A stretch of 64,000 bases of DNA from Anadara kagoshimensis (Eukaryota > Mollusca > Bivalvia > Arcoida > Arcidae), in NCBI GenBank assembly GCA_021292105.1, contig CM037865.1:72990128-73054127 (forward strand), written 5' to 3'. Shown one piece after another: positions 11,763 through 24,900 of this stretch (its first letter is position 1; each line of letters starts with the position of its first letter). The notes beneath the pieces are model-generated. The model did not search any database. It saw only the letters and a list, made by a program, of their open reading frames with translations, and was not told where the DNA came from. A program made the translations under genes and the position numbers.

Positions 11763-12707
11763 AATGCCAGTCATAGCAGGGCAAAAAAAAAAAAAAAAGA
11801 AAGAAAAAAAAAAATATCAACAGAAAAAACAAACAAAACAGAACACTATAAACAATCAAGTGACTTTAAATGTTAACAAAGAATAAATAAAATGATCTTA
11901 AATATTAACAAAGTATAAACAAAATAATTATAGTAATTGGCAAATACAAATTATTATCAGATGCCAGTCATAGCAGTCATTTTGCATTAATCAGATAAAA
12001 CCGCAAAAACATGACACGGCGAATAGTCATCATCAAACTGCGGAAAATTTGACACCATGAAAATAAAGCAAAATACAGTATAAACAATCAACAAGTGACT
12101 TGAATGACAACAAAGTAAAAAAAAATCATCATAAATGTTAACAAAGTATAAACAAAATGATTTTGTTGTTTATAACATACATGTATGGATTTCAGCAACT
12201 GTATATAAAAAAATATCACATTAAAACACACTTCCATTCCATACAAAACCAATCTTAACAGAATGTAAATGGCACTACAACATACTTAACACATCTACTC
12301 AACATAACAAACAAATAATACTTATAAATAAAAAAAAATGTAAATAAAAATAAGAAAAAAATTTTAAGCTTACAAACAAAACTTTTTTTTTGTGTAAATT
12401 AAAATGATTGTAACTAAATAAACAAATTATGAAAACCATGGCATCATACTTATAATCAAAACATTAAATAGCACTTGTAAATGTCTCATTGTTTTTTTTT
12501 TCATTTTCTAAGACAGTCATAATAAAAGTAATTGTTTTTCAAAATACAAAAATGTAACTAGAGTTTTATAGTTGTATAAGTATATCTTATTATATTAACA
12601 GCATGTTTCACATTTCATACCGTAACCATGGTTACAGTATATATATACTAACATCGTTCATCGTACATGTAAATGTTTATTGTGATAACATGTAAATAGA
12701 TATGTCT

Positions 12708-12903
12708 TTATCGCCTGTGTTCTTGTTGTTTACGTGTAAACACCTTATACATAAGAAGCCAAGCTTCCACAGAATGGCTAGCCAGTAGTTTATTGGGATC
12801 ATCTGGTTTGAAATCTCCTAGCAGTTCCATTATCCATTCAGGTGTATCTGAGTCAGTGTCGTATGATGGGCTATCCAGATGTCCTATCAGTAGGTTGATC
12901 AAA
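12708..12903 (-). CDS. RNF213: RNF213 terminal coding exon
   Basis: 196 bp after ttttaacag, stop TAA at 12708-12710. Encodes PNKLLASHSVEAWLLMYKVF and a basic tail, matching the human EEILLASCVSVWKTAAVLKW end. Confidence 0.92.
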
Positions 12904-15900
12904 CTGTTAAAACAAGAACAACACATTATAGTAGTGTATCTTGGTACATGTAACTAAATGAATGAATGTGTGTGTGTGTGTGTGTGTGTGTGTTGTGTGT
13001 GTGTCCGTGTGCTGACCGCCACATATAAAGAACCATACAGGTAATTAATTAGGAATTGATTGCAGATGTTCATTTAGTTTGTCATCATCAGATCCATTAT
13101 AAAATCTTCAACACTTTACTACATTGCATTATCATATTGTAATTAAGAGACAAAAAAATATTTATACACATCACTGTATGTCTAATGTTCATTATTATGA
13201 CCTTCATCCCCCTTTTTATTCAACTGGGAATTTTTACCTACAAAATTGGGAAAAAATTGGCACTTTATGGCATTGGGAATGTGTCCTGTTACCAGACCCT
13301 GTGAGTAGCCAAAAAATTCCCTTTAATATCATACACATATTAATATATTAGAGTTACCTCTGATTAGGAATATCTACAAAGTCCTCCTCATCTCTGTTCT
13401 GTGGTACAGCTATCCTCAATATTATACACTCGTATAAAACCTCTAACAATATTACCAATCTGTCAAATTGGAGACCATTACAAAAAGTCTGAAAAGCTTC
13501 CGTCTGCATGTCTGATAATTCTAATTTGAAGTCGTTTGTTAAATTCTCAAAAGCATCCTTCAACATAAATAAATAAGAAAATAATTTAATAAATTATGTT
13601 AATCCTACAAATTAAAAGTAAAGTACATGTATATGTTTTCTTGGGGGAGAGGGGGATATGATGCAGAACTGAGTTAGTCATGGTGTATGCTTGTAGTAGA
13701 TATTTATAGCCAGACTTTGTAGTACCAATATTGGAACCTGCCTTAAATGTGACCTCTATATAACTACTACCTGCTTATAAAGGCAAGTAAAATTGCTCTT
13801 AATCTATGTTATTTGGTCATCATGAACCTGTATATATGGGTGACCTGTCTCTAAAGGCTACTTTTCTGGTACACGTGGGTGGTCTTTATAGGCAGGTTTG
13901 TACCGATCTTTTAGCTCAAAGTGCTTGTTTATCATCCAGAAGGATTGGAGCTGGGGCACTCCATAAGGAAGTGGCACCAAACATGATATTCATATGGGAT
14001 TTATGTGAGATTTATAGGTGGAGATCTAGTTATGGTGTATAACATAGATATATTAGCCATGAATCTCTTCAGGAGGTTTTGGTTCAGTGTACATATACAG
14101 TGAAACCTGTGAAAACCGGACCTTGACAAAACCAGAATCCTTTGAAAACGGGACCTATCCTGTGAAAAATGGACCTTGAAAAAACCGGAATCCTGTGAAA
14201 ACTGGAAAAAAATTGTTTGGTCCCAAATTTGACCCTCTATATTCTAAGTATTATGAACCTCTATTAACTGGAACCTGTCTACTTTGGAAACCGGACTATC
14301 TTTCTGGTAAAAAATGAACATAAACAATACAAAAACCCTGAAAATACTGGACTGCATTTTGATCTTTTAAACTAAAAGTTTCATCGTAAGAAATCACATG
14401 AGGGTTTAATAAAATTTTAAAAAGTTCCGGTCGTTTAAAGAAATTCATCGTAAAATTTGATTATTTAATGAATATTTTTTAATTAATTCATTCATTCATT
14501 AATATAATTTAACATTTAACATGAAAAACAATCAGCATTTATGAATTATTGTTCTGTAACGCTCTCTCAAGATTATTTTCACTTGCAGTGGGTTTAGTGT
14601 ACAATTATTATAAATTATAATTAATAATAATAGTATTTTACTTATACAGTGGTCAGTTAAATGTTGTTTAGCACTCTACTGAAGATTACCTTACCTATGA
14701 AACCAATGAAGATTCTGAACATCATATGTTTGAAAATATATGTACTGTATCGCCAGAAGTAGATAATGTGCGTAAATACACATTTCTTCATTGGTAAGAT
14801 GGCTATATTATTGTTTTTATAAGTTTTTATTCAATTTATCAATTAAATACTCTTGCCCTTAGGTAAATGTGTATTAAAACATAGTTATCATGCTGACATA
14901 AGGGGGGTTACTCATTTGACCAATATAAAACAACAATGGGCAGGTAACTCAGGAAAACCTGAATAAACCAGAACCTGTCTAAACAGGACTTTTTATTTAT
15001 TCCCGAGGTAGTCCGGTATTCACAAGTTTCACTGTAGTAGAGCTATTTATTATCATCCAAAATTGACAGATTTGATCTTATGCAAGGAAGTAGTATTTCC
15101 TCCTTGTTACAGGTAGGGAGCAGTAAATGATATGCACAGATAGACAGACAGACAGACAGGCAGATGAAAATTCTTATATAATTGTACCTTTCCATATCTT
15201 GCTAAGTATTTAGATTTTTCCATGGCTAGTGTCAACCATAATGACTGTGTGTTAGAACATGTACAGGAATGTCTGGCCTGAAAATATATACATCTTGGAT
15301 ATATAAAATGAAGGAAACATCGAAACATCGAAATTTTTATGTTTATTATACAAATGGACTTGTGGTAAGAACATGTCTCAGGACATGGATGTGTCACCTG
15401 TAACTGCAGTGATAAATGTTAAAAGAGTCATCATATGGACATCACTAATCAATCTGATTACAGTATCCTTGGTAAATGTATGTTTGTGGGTCACGTTAAT
15501 GTAACCAATTGACATATTTGAACAAGGTTTATGGAAAATCTGATTAATATTACAGAAGCTATCATCTGGAAACCATCGACAAATCCAACTACAGTAACCT
15601 CAATGACTGAGGTCTTTGGGTAATAAGCATGCTGACCAAGTTTCATCCAAATTTGATCAATATTACAAGAGTTATCATCTGGAAACCATTGACCAATCAA
15701 ATTGCAATATCCTAATGAATTATGCACAGATTTTCTCTGGTGCATCAAACTTGACTGAGGTCAGTGGGTCATAAATATTCTTAACAATTTTTAAGGAAAT
15801 CTGGAAACCAAATCAAAGACTGTCGGTCTAAGTAAGTATGAGAACACCAACTAAGTACAGTAAAACCTGCTGTAGGGACCACATTATGTCTATTAAAATC

Positions 15901-18900
15901 AGTATCTTAAGATCCCTTTGCTGCATATTTTGATCAAAGAGGACCTTTAAATAAAGAGGAATTTCCTATAAAGTCCATCTTCCTTGGCTACCATGGGTAG
16001 TCTTTATATACAAGTTTTACTGTAATGTTTTTAAATCCAGATCCAATATCCCTGTTTTGTCAGCACCCTCAGTGCTTTGATTAACTTTGTTAGCACATTA
16101 CCTTTTGACTTGGTATAGGATTTATCATTTTGAGAGTTTTGGTCATAAAGTCATCAATAAGTAAATCCGAATCTCCACCGACTGATTTAAGAAAACTAAT
16201 AGTAATATCCAGTTTATCTAGGCAATCACACAGATCTGGTAATGAACGGAATTCTTCACAAATCTGACGGCATACAGCAGCATTCAATGGCTCCTGAAAT
16301 ACAAAACATGAAATAAATATAAGAAACTGAAAGACAAACTAAGAGGGGAGGTCAAAAAGTTCATAGAACGGGGTATATATTGCCACAACAAACCATACAT
16401 TTTATTATTATTTTTCAATATAGTCCCCATTTACCCTAATGCACTTAGCTCACTTTTCTTTCAGACTGTCTATACCTTTGAAATAGAAGTCTTCAGTTTT
16501 GTCCTGAAACCATGCCTCTGTGGCAGCCTTGAGTCCATTATCATTAGGAAATCTGAATCCCTGTAAATGGGATTTCAAATTTCTAAATAGGAAATAATCA
16601 CTGGGTGCCAAATCGGGACTGTAGGGTGGGTGATTAAGTTGTTCGAACTTGCATTCACAAATTGCTGCTTGTGCAATCCTTGACTTGTGCACAAGAGCAT
16701 TGTCTTGAAGAAGCAATACCCCTCGGCTCAACTCCCCCCTCCTTTTTAATTTAATAGCAGCTCTTCATTAGATCAGCATAGTAAGCCTCAGTGATAGAGA
16801 TTCCAGCAGTTTTATAATTAATTAACAGAACACCCTTAGAATCCCAAAACAGTGGCCATGACTTTGCCAGCTGATGGTTGGGTTTTGAATTTCTTCGGTG
16901 GGGGTAAGCCAGGGTGCTCCCATTGCATGGACTCTTTTTTGGTTTCTGGGTCCCAATGATGAATCCATGTTTCATTATAAATTATGAATATTATAAACTT
17001 CACTATTACTTAATATGTTCAAATCACTATATCAAAGAAAGTATTTATGTAAAAACTTGCCTATGCTGTATATAATTGTATTTAAAAATGCTAGAAAAGT
17101 TTATAAAGAGTGGGTACCTGAGGAATCTTCTCTCTAAGATGTTTAAACACAATTGCATTAGTAACATCTGACCTGTACGTCATAACTTGTATCTAAAAAT
17201 ATAGTAAACATCATCTTCAGGAATATTTCATAAAATATGTAAACAACAAGCACCTGCTGATAAGTTCAAGTGCCTTTTAATTATCTTAATGAAAGACTAA
17301 TAGAATCTTATGGGGAAATATCCAGAGTTATAGAATGCTAAATAGAAGTATTTTGGCTCGATTTGAGAATTAGCTAGTATGTGTGAAGCTTGCAAGCTTA
17401 AAGTTTAAAAGTAACAGTTATGGAAATATGTTATAATAACATTAAAATTTGTGATAATTACACACCAAAATTTGTAATACCGGTAATTATAATACCAATA
17501 GAAACCAAAATGATCAAAGCAAAAACTTCAATTTTTAGTATTACATATTAGTAATACCTAAATTTGTAATAAATTCACATTGAAATTTGAAATAATGAAA
17601 TAATCACATACCAAAATTGGTAATAATTACATACCAAAATTTGTAATAATTACATACCAAATTTGGAAATAATTAAACATCAAAATTTGTAATATCAGTA
17701 ATTACATACCATTACCTTAATTTTAATACTTAAGAATTGAATTGCACTTTATACGTTGTTATCGGGGTGTAACAACGTGAAAATTATCACAAATTGTGTA
17801 AAACCGCGTAGCGTAGCGAAGCAGTTTTACGCATAATTCGTGATAATTTTCACGTTGTTACACCCCGATAACAACGTATAAAGTGCAATTCAATTCTTAT
17901 AATTACAAACCCAAAATGTAACATTTTTAAAGCTGACCTACATTTCTGAACTGATCAGCTGATTTTCAGAAAATCGACGTTACAAGGCTGAACTGCGTAG
18001 TGATACAATAAATGACATCTTTATGAAACGATAAAATATCCGATAAAAAAGCTGAAATAGTTTTGAATTTATATCTTTTTATTCATTTTTTAGTTATTTT
18101 CAGTCAACATATAATTTATGTTACATTTTAATTCATTGACAAAAAGGGATTATATTATGTCTCGCAATCATGAAAACAAACAACACTTTGTACAACGTCA
18201 TACGTGACGGCCAAACGTTTGTAGGACAGGCGTGTTTACATTTTGATTTTTTACCCATAACATAAGAAAAACTACATTGATTGAATGAACAGTGTGTTAA
18301 ACAAACTCCGAAATCAACTATTGACATGGAATTAATGTTTTTTTGGATGATTCAATGTTTAACCACCTTGGAATGGATGTGAGATAGGGATTCTGTCACC
18401 GGGCCGGTCAGTGGTAGCTGTTTGGCTGATTAGGGACATTTTGAGAAGGTAAACAAGCGATACGGGTGAACATTAGACTGGAATATAGTATGTTATCAAT
18501 TTTAATAAATTATTATTGGCAAGCCTACCACTGTCATTATCATCAAGATCCAATTCAAAATCAACCATCTGACTTATCTGCACACTGGCATTGCATTCTT
18601 CAAAATATTTATCCTGATCCCCGGCTATACATTGTCTGGGGGAAATAAAATGTCTTTGCTTTCCAAAGGATGCGTATGTGATGAATTTCAAACAAAACAC
18701 CCCGCACTGAGGTTTGGCGTCCGAGAATACCATGGTGCTTGTCATATTGCTTATACTTAGGCCTATAGACACGTAAAATCCTCAATGACGATAAAATGTC
18801 GATTTTGAAAAATATTTCATAAATATACAATTTAAATGTAAATTATTAAAACTATCGGTGAAAATTAATCAGAACATGTTTGAAATAATTTTTCAAATTT

Positions 18901-21900
18901 GAATTTATAAAAAAAAATCGAAGTATTTTAATGTTTCTATGTGAAATCGTTCCGACCTCCCCGTTTGTTTACAATCTTAAATTGGCTGTTCCGAGATGGG
19001 TAATCCCCGAAACAGGCCCAAAGTAGTTCCGGTAGAAAACGTTGTTATTGGAAAATAACACCGTGTTTTTGCAAGACGACAACCAATGAAAATGCTCTAA
19101 ATTGTGTAACAACGTGAAGTATGAATTATATGTAATTACATACTAAATTTTGTAATAATAATTACACACCAATAGAATGTAAAATGAATGAAGTACTGCT
19201 TCAATATAAACTTTATCTTTTTACAAACACATTGTATAGATCACAGTAAACATTACAGATAATAAATAATACCTCATCAATTTTAATGACAGATTTAGAA
19301 AACAGGAATCTGTCTGTAAGTTGTCGTTCAAAATTAACAAAGTTGTACTCTATTTTAGTTCCTTTTCCAACCTCAAATGAGTAATTACAGTTAGCTAGAA
19401 CCATGGGTAATATGTCCTTCTCTGGGTGATAGCTGATAAGATGTGCTGATGTTACTTCTTTTACACATACATGTGGCAAGTCTTTGTACCTGTAAATAAA
19501 ATAAAATTACTGTAAACCAACTTTGATTTGAGCATTTTAACTTTCCCCGATTCTCTAACCAAAGTCATTTTTGGACTTTTGTGATATGAACTTTAGCTAA
19601 ATATCTGTTATAATACCATTTTCAAAAACAAGGTCATGCAATTAACTTTTGCGATTATTTTGTTCTCGTATTTTTAAAATACAGGAAGGTTAATAGCATG
19701 TGAATAACAATTGTTTTACAGTAGATGTTTATTTTGACTTATAAATACATTGTGCTGAAAAGATGATGTTTGACATCAATACTTTTATGTTTATAAATTT
19801 TTGGTTCAACTAAATAGGAATGGGCAGAAAAATGAATCAAAGTTGTATCTTATACTGGTATTTATAAAAATGGTGAAAAGTTTAACCCTATATTTTGATC
19901 TTGTTGTAAAGTTATCATTTGAAAACTTGCAGGTAACAGACAAATGGACACATCCTTGTCAATGAAAATGAAATAATACATCACAACAGTGTGGAGGGAT
20001 ACAAAATTTATTGCAATTTTACCAATTGGTTTTTTTTTAAATTGATATCGATCTGTACTCACTTTAATTTCTTTTCTTTACAATATTTCTCCAGGAATGA
20101 ATTTTGCTTCTTAAACAGGAAGTGAAGCAGAACGTAGGAACACAACCCAGAATCCTTTAACGTAGGTAACAACATGGCTACTGGTGTTTCATCATTTATC
20201 GTTCGCTGACAATATTCCTTAGATACCGTCACAAATCCATCAGGAGTATTACAAGCTAAAAATAAAACAACAACAATGGAATGTTTTAGTCTGAGAGTTA
20301 TCTGTTATTCACATCACCAGAAGGGGCCGGCGCCACAATCAAGTTGGTTCTAAGTCATTTTTGGGTGACTTTATTTATTTTTAAAATTTTCTTAAATTTA
20401 TATTTATTTACAAAACTAAATAGCATGAAATTAACAAATATTATAAGTACAAATCATTTCTATATAAAAACGTGGTGTCATGTTTAATATCCAATGTTAA
20501 AACTTCAATAAGATTTTAGGATGACTGACTTTTCTGGCAGAATTTACATATTGGACATAGTTGCTAAGCAATGATGTCTTTGACAGATTCTGCAAGTGTG
20601 AAATTGTGGTGGTGTGGGTCCTAATGCGAGAAATATTACAGGGATTATTGTTTGTGAGAGGGAAATACTACATGCATGTGAGGAAGTATGAGATTTCCAC
20701 TCTGGTCAGGTGATTAAGCTTATCCAATATTAATGAATGCGGTATAGAAAATAAATAATGCTGCAATTTAAATACTACAAATTTGTAAGTCTTGTCTCCC
20801 TAAGCTACCATCATAATACATTCTGAACCTGGTAACAGAAATTACCAAGCTTAAAAATAATTCCCATTAGTCAAGTTACTGTAAATGTATGCAATGTTTT
20901 ATTCACAATGTACTGATTTTTTTGCAGAAAATTTGTACCATGTGTAAAATAATATATTAAAGTACATAGCAAACATCTATGTTTTCTGAAGACAGAAACA
21001 TGTATCATGCACTGCATAGTCCTTTTCATGATTTTGTCAGTTTCATAAATCTGCAAATACAACAACTCACAAAAGGTCGGTAATTAAAAAAATTGTGAAA
21101 ATTTAAAGTAAGTGAAAACATTACATAAAAGCACTTGTTAATTCACTTCATTACCAAATTCTGTAGATGGTCTATGTATAAATAGGCTTTATATTTGTTT
21201 AAATTACCTTGCTAAATTTGTAGAACAAGGATTTATATGCAACAGGTACATATGTACTTACTATATGTCTGTAAAGCATCTCTGACACACTCCCAAGCCT
21301 CAGAAAAATCTGTAACAAGTTGAGTAAACTCTTCTAACTTTCCATCTACAAGAGAAAAATAAAAATAAACTCATATGTTAGCAACTTCAGTCTATATAGC
21401 TACATGTACATAGCTGTTAATAATCATTTGTAAAAAAAAAATGTCCAGAAATTTTGATTTTTTTATTGGTAAAACCAAGTTTGTTTAAATTTATGACCAA
21501 AAAAAAAATACCTGACTTCTGATACCTGGAAATCAACTTGAGGAATATGAAATGGAATAATTTAATTAGACAATCAATCATGTGACAATCTTCAAAATAG
21601 CACAGTAGAGGAAACCAGAGTGTCCAGAAAAACGGCCAATCTTTAAAAAGTGAACTAACAAACTTTTAGACATTAGAATCTGATAAATGGGATTCAAACC
21701 TAGTTTGTACCAGTCATTCTGACTAGCATGAGCTAGTGTTTCAGACAAATCAGCTACTCAGGTTGTCAGTTAAGTACAATGTAATTTAACAAAGAAAACT
21801 CGCTTATTTTTTCTACAAAACTTACCAAATTTCATCCTTTCTCTTATTTCCCCAATAGTTAAAGTGGTGGCCTCAGCTTTGTCAAGTTTACGCTGGTAAC

Positions 21901-24900
21901 GCTGAATCAGAAACTGTTGTAAGCGCATTACGTTTGGAATAAGACGGATTGCTCGAAGGTGATATTCCTACAAGAAGACAGTAATCAGTTCTCTTACAAC
22001 TTCTTATTTAATCTAAACATATTTTCACTGATCAAACTTTTCTTTTTTGTATTTCAAACTGTTCAACGATTTTAAAATCAGGGGGAAAAATCTGAAAAAT
22101 TTGCAATAACTCTGGTCAATTTGGGTGTGCCAATCACATACCATTAATAAGTACCAGATATTATCATAATACACCATTATATCAAGTTTTATCAAATTCT
22201 GTTGAGAAATAAACTTGTTAGAGCATTGTCAGAAAAACCGTACTTCACTCTAATAAACATTTAGGGTAATAACTCTGTCAAACCGTGTTCACCAGTTACA
22301 AGACAGGATCTAGTTAATCCTCGAATCTGGTTTGCAAGTTACTAAAGATGAACTAGTCCAACATATATAACCATGAAAAACCAGTGTATCAAGTTTGATT
22401 CAATTCTGTTGAGAAATAAAGTTGCTAGAACACTGGCAGAAATGCCAGTATTTCAATTATATAAACAAAGTGCAATAACTCTGTCAAATCAAGTTTGCCA
22501 GTTACAAAACATGAACTTGTCCAATATATTACCATCATAAACCCTTTTATCAAGTATCATTCAATTCTGTTGAGAAATAAAGTTTTTAGAGCCCTGGCAG
22601 AAATATCTCACTCAAATAAACAAAGGCCAATAAATCAGTCAAATGAGAGTTACAAAACATGAACTCATGAGATATTACCATCATAAACCCTTTCATCTAA
22701 CATTAGACTAGTTTTTCTATCTGATTTGACAGAATACAAGTTTTCTCAAACATGTATGATACAGAATCTTGTTACCACACTGTATCACCACAGTGTGGTG
22801 ATACAACATTGGCGTAAAGTACACATGCACTTTTAGTTGGATTTCTTTTGTGATGTCTTCGGGGAATCTCCGATTTGTCAAATGTAAATAATGACGTCAT
22901 TACTACAGAACATATGTCATAACATAGTTCAGTGTTTTTCTGTGGTAAAATATATTTTTTAACATAAAGTGTTGTTTTTTATTAGTTTAAATAACCTAGT
23001 TGGAAATTTTAGTTAAAGTTATCATATACACATTGTGCATGTACAACCATTCATATCAGGTCTCATCTTTTTTTTAGTATCATATCACTATGTAAGCGCG
23101 GCGACTACTAAAAAAAGGACTCCACCTGATATGGAGGGTTGTACATACACACTGTGTATATAATATGTATGTATCAAGTTTTAGTGAATTATGTTGAGAA
23201 ATAAAGTTGTAAGAGCACTGACAGGAAAAGTGTTACATGTGTACCTATGTATCAAATTCTATATCCCCTCCAAACTCTGTTTGTGAGGAGATTATAAACA
23301 CTTTTCAAATCATTTTAGCTTACCTCATGTAGAAAGAGCTGTAGAATTTTATGTTGGCCAGCCATTTGAGTTAAGAATATATGACTTAGATGATCCATGG
23401 ATATCATTGATCGGTATCGCCAGACAGCAGGGACATCATGTAACTGTGTGATGTTGGCTCGGGTTTGCTCCTCTGGTGTGTCAATCTTGTACAGTATTTG
23501 CTCCTCTGGTGTGTCAATCTCGTACAGTAAACACAACAACGGATCTGATCCTGTATAACATATACAGTAAAACTTTGATTCATTGCCACCATTTGTTCAG
23601 TCGAAATGGGACATTAAAAAGGGATTTGAACTTCACAATATTGTGGCAATAAGCAAAATGGCAAAGATATTCAAGGTTTTACAGTATAACAGTCTGGAGA
23701 ACTGCTATTTTAAAGAATTTAAAGAAGTCCACACAGCCCATAAGCTCATAAAAGAAATACGTGAAATCGGAATGAAACTAAAACTTGTAACTCAAGATGG
23801 TAGACTTACATGCTAAATATTAGTTCAATATCTGCAGGCATTTGGAAAAAAAGTCTAGAAAACTAATTCCTGCCTACCAGTCTGCACACTAGCATGCCTG
23901 CCTACTTGCCTGCATCACCAAATTAACAGTAGAGTTCAACTTTGTTGCAACTTGATTATAAAGGTCAGGGGTTTGAATGTATTGATATAGAGTACTTACC
24001 CAATCTCTTATCATTCACAATGGTGTCGTTGCCTTCTCTTAAAATTACATCCAACCTCTGTATAACAAAAATGTATTTATTACTTATCAAATTAAAATTA
24101 CTAGTGGTCATTACAAGCAGATAAAAAAAAAGATTTACAGAATGACACCATGTACTTTACTAAAGTATAAACAGAAATGGATTACACTCAGTTATTTGTC
24201 TATAAAACTTTTATTATTAAAAATATTTTATTTTTTCTTGATAAAATATATTTATAATCAATCGGCCTAATATGCACCATAGGCTTCCATGATGTATATT
24301 TTGCAATAATCCAGCTTTACTGAGAAAAATTTGGCAATTTCTGCAATGATAAAAAATTAACAAAGTCTATTTACTCCGCCTTTTTTACCATGTAAGGCAC
24401 AATGATATGCCATGACCTTTTTTATTCATTGAACCTGTTTATTATGCAAGAAAAACTAATCAACCATGTGCTGTGTCCTATGTATAGGCAAAACCAAATT
24501 ATGTTCTGCTTAATGTTCTTCTATCACAATGCCTTCTGAGGGTATTTGCGATAGAATTCAGATCGACTCACATGGGTGAGAGGCTTTAAGTATGTATCTG
24601 GAATTTACATTTGCATTAATTTTCAGAAATATGTACAGATGTGTTATACATGTATTCTCAAACCTAACATTGGTACTACTCATAGCTTAATTGAGCAATG
24701 GATTAACAAATGTCAGTGATATGCTTGTGTTTTTAAAATTAACAAGGCAAACATTTAAAAATAAATAAACATGTATAAATTGTATTTACTTCAAATGCAA
24801 GTAATTTTGCAATTTACTTGACAATTGTTGAATCATTTTTAATCTCTCGATAATCATATACACAGGTGTTTATTTTCCCTTGGCCTAATTGTGTTGTCAT

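Larger units (their letters stand above)
4732..12707. other. SRRM1 3' UTR and convergent intergenic region
   Basis: No gene is visible. The two genes of the window end towards each other here. The SRRM1 3' UTR begins at 4732; possible poly(A) signals AATAAA lie at 7254, 8150 and 8455 but none can be chosen. For RNF213 a TTTATT (AATAAA on the minus strand) lies at 12676, only 27 bp after the stop, so the UTR may be very short or use a later signal. The region holds the SINEs and MITEs listed separately and, from 10.0 to 12.6 kb, AT-rich sequence with A runs. Confidence 0.6.

Noticed and set aside
18473..18772. 99-residue minus-strand frame
   Set aside because: No motif, overlapped by frames on both strands within an insertion-like segment; not supportable as a gene.
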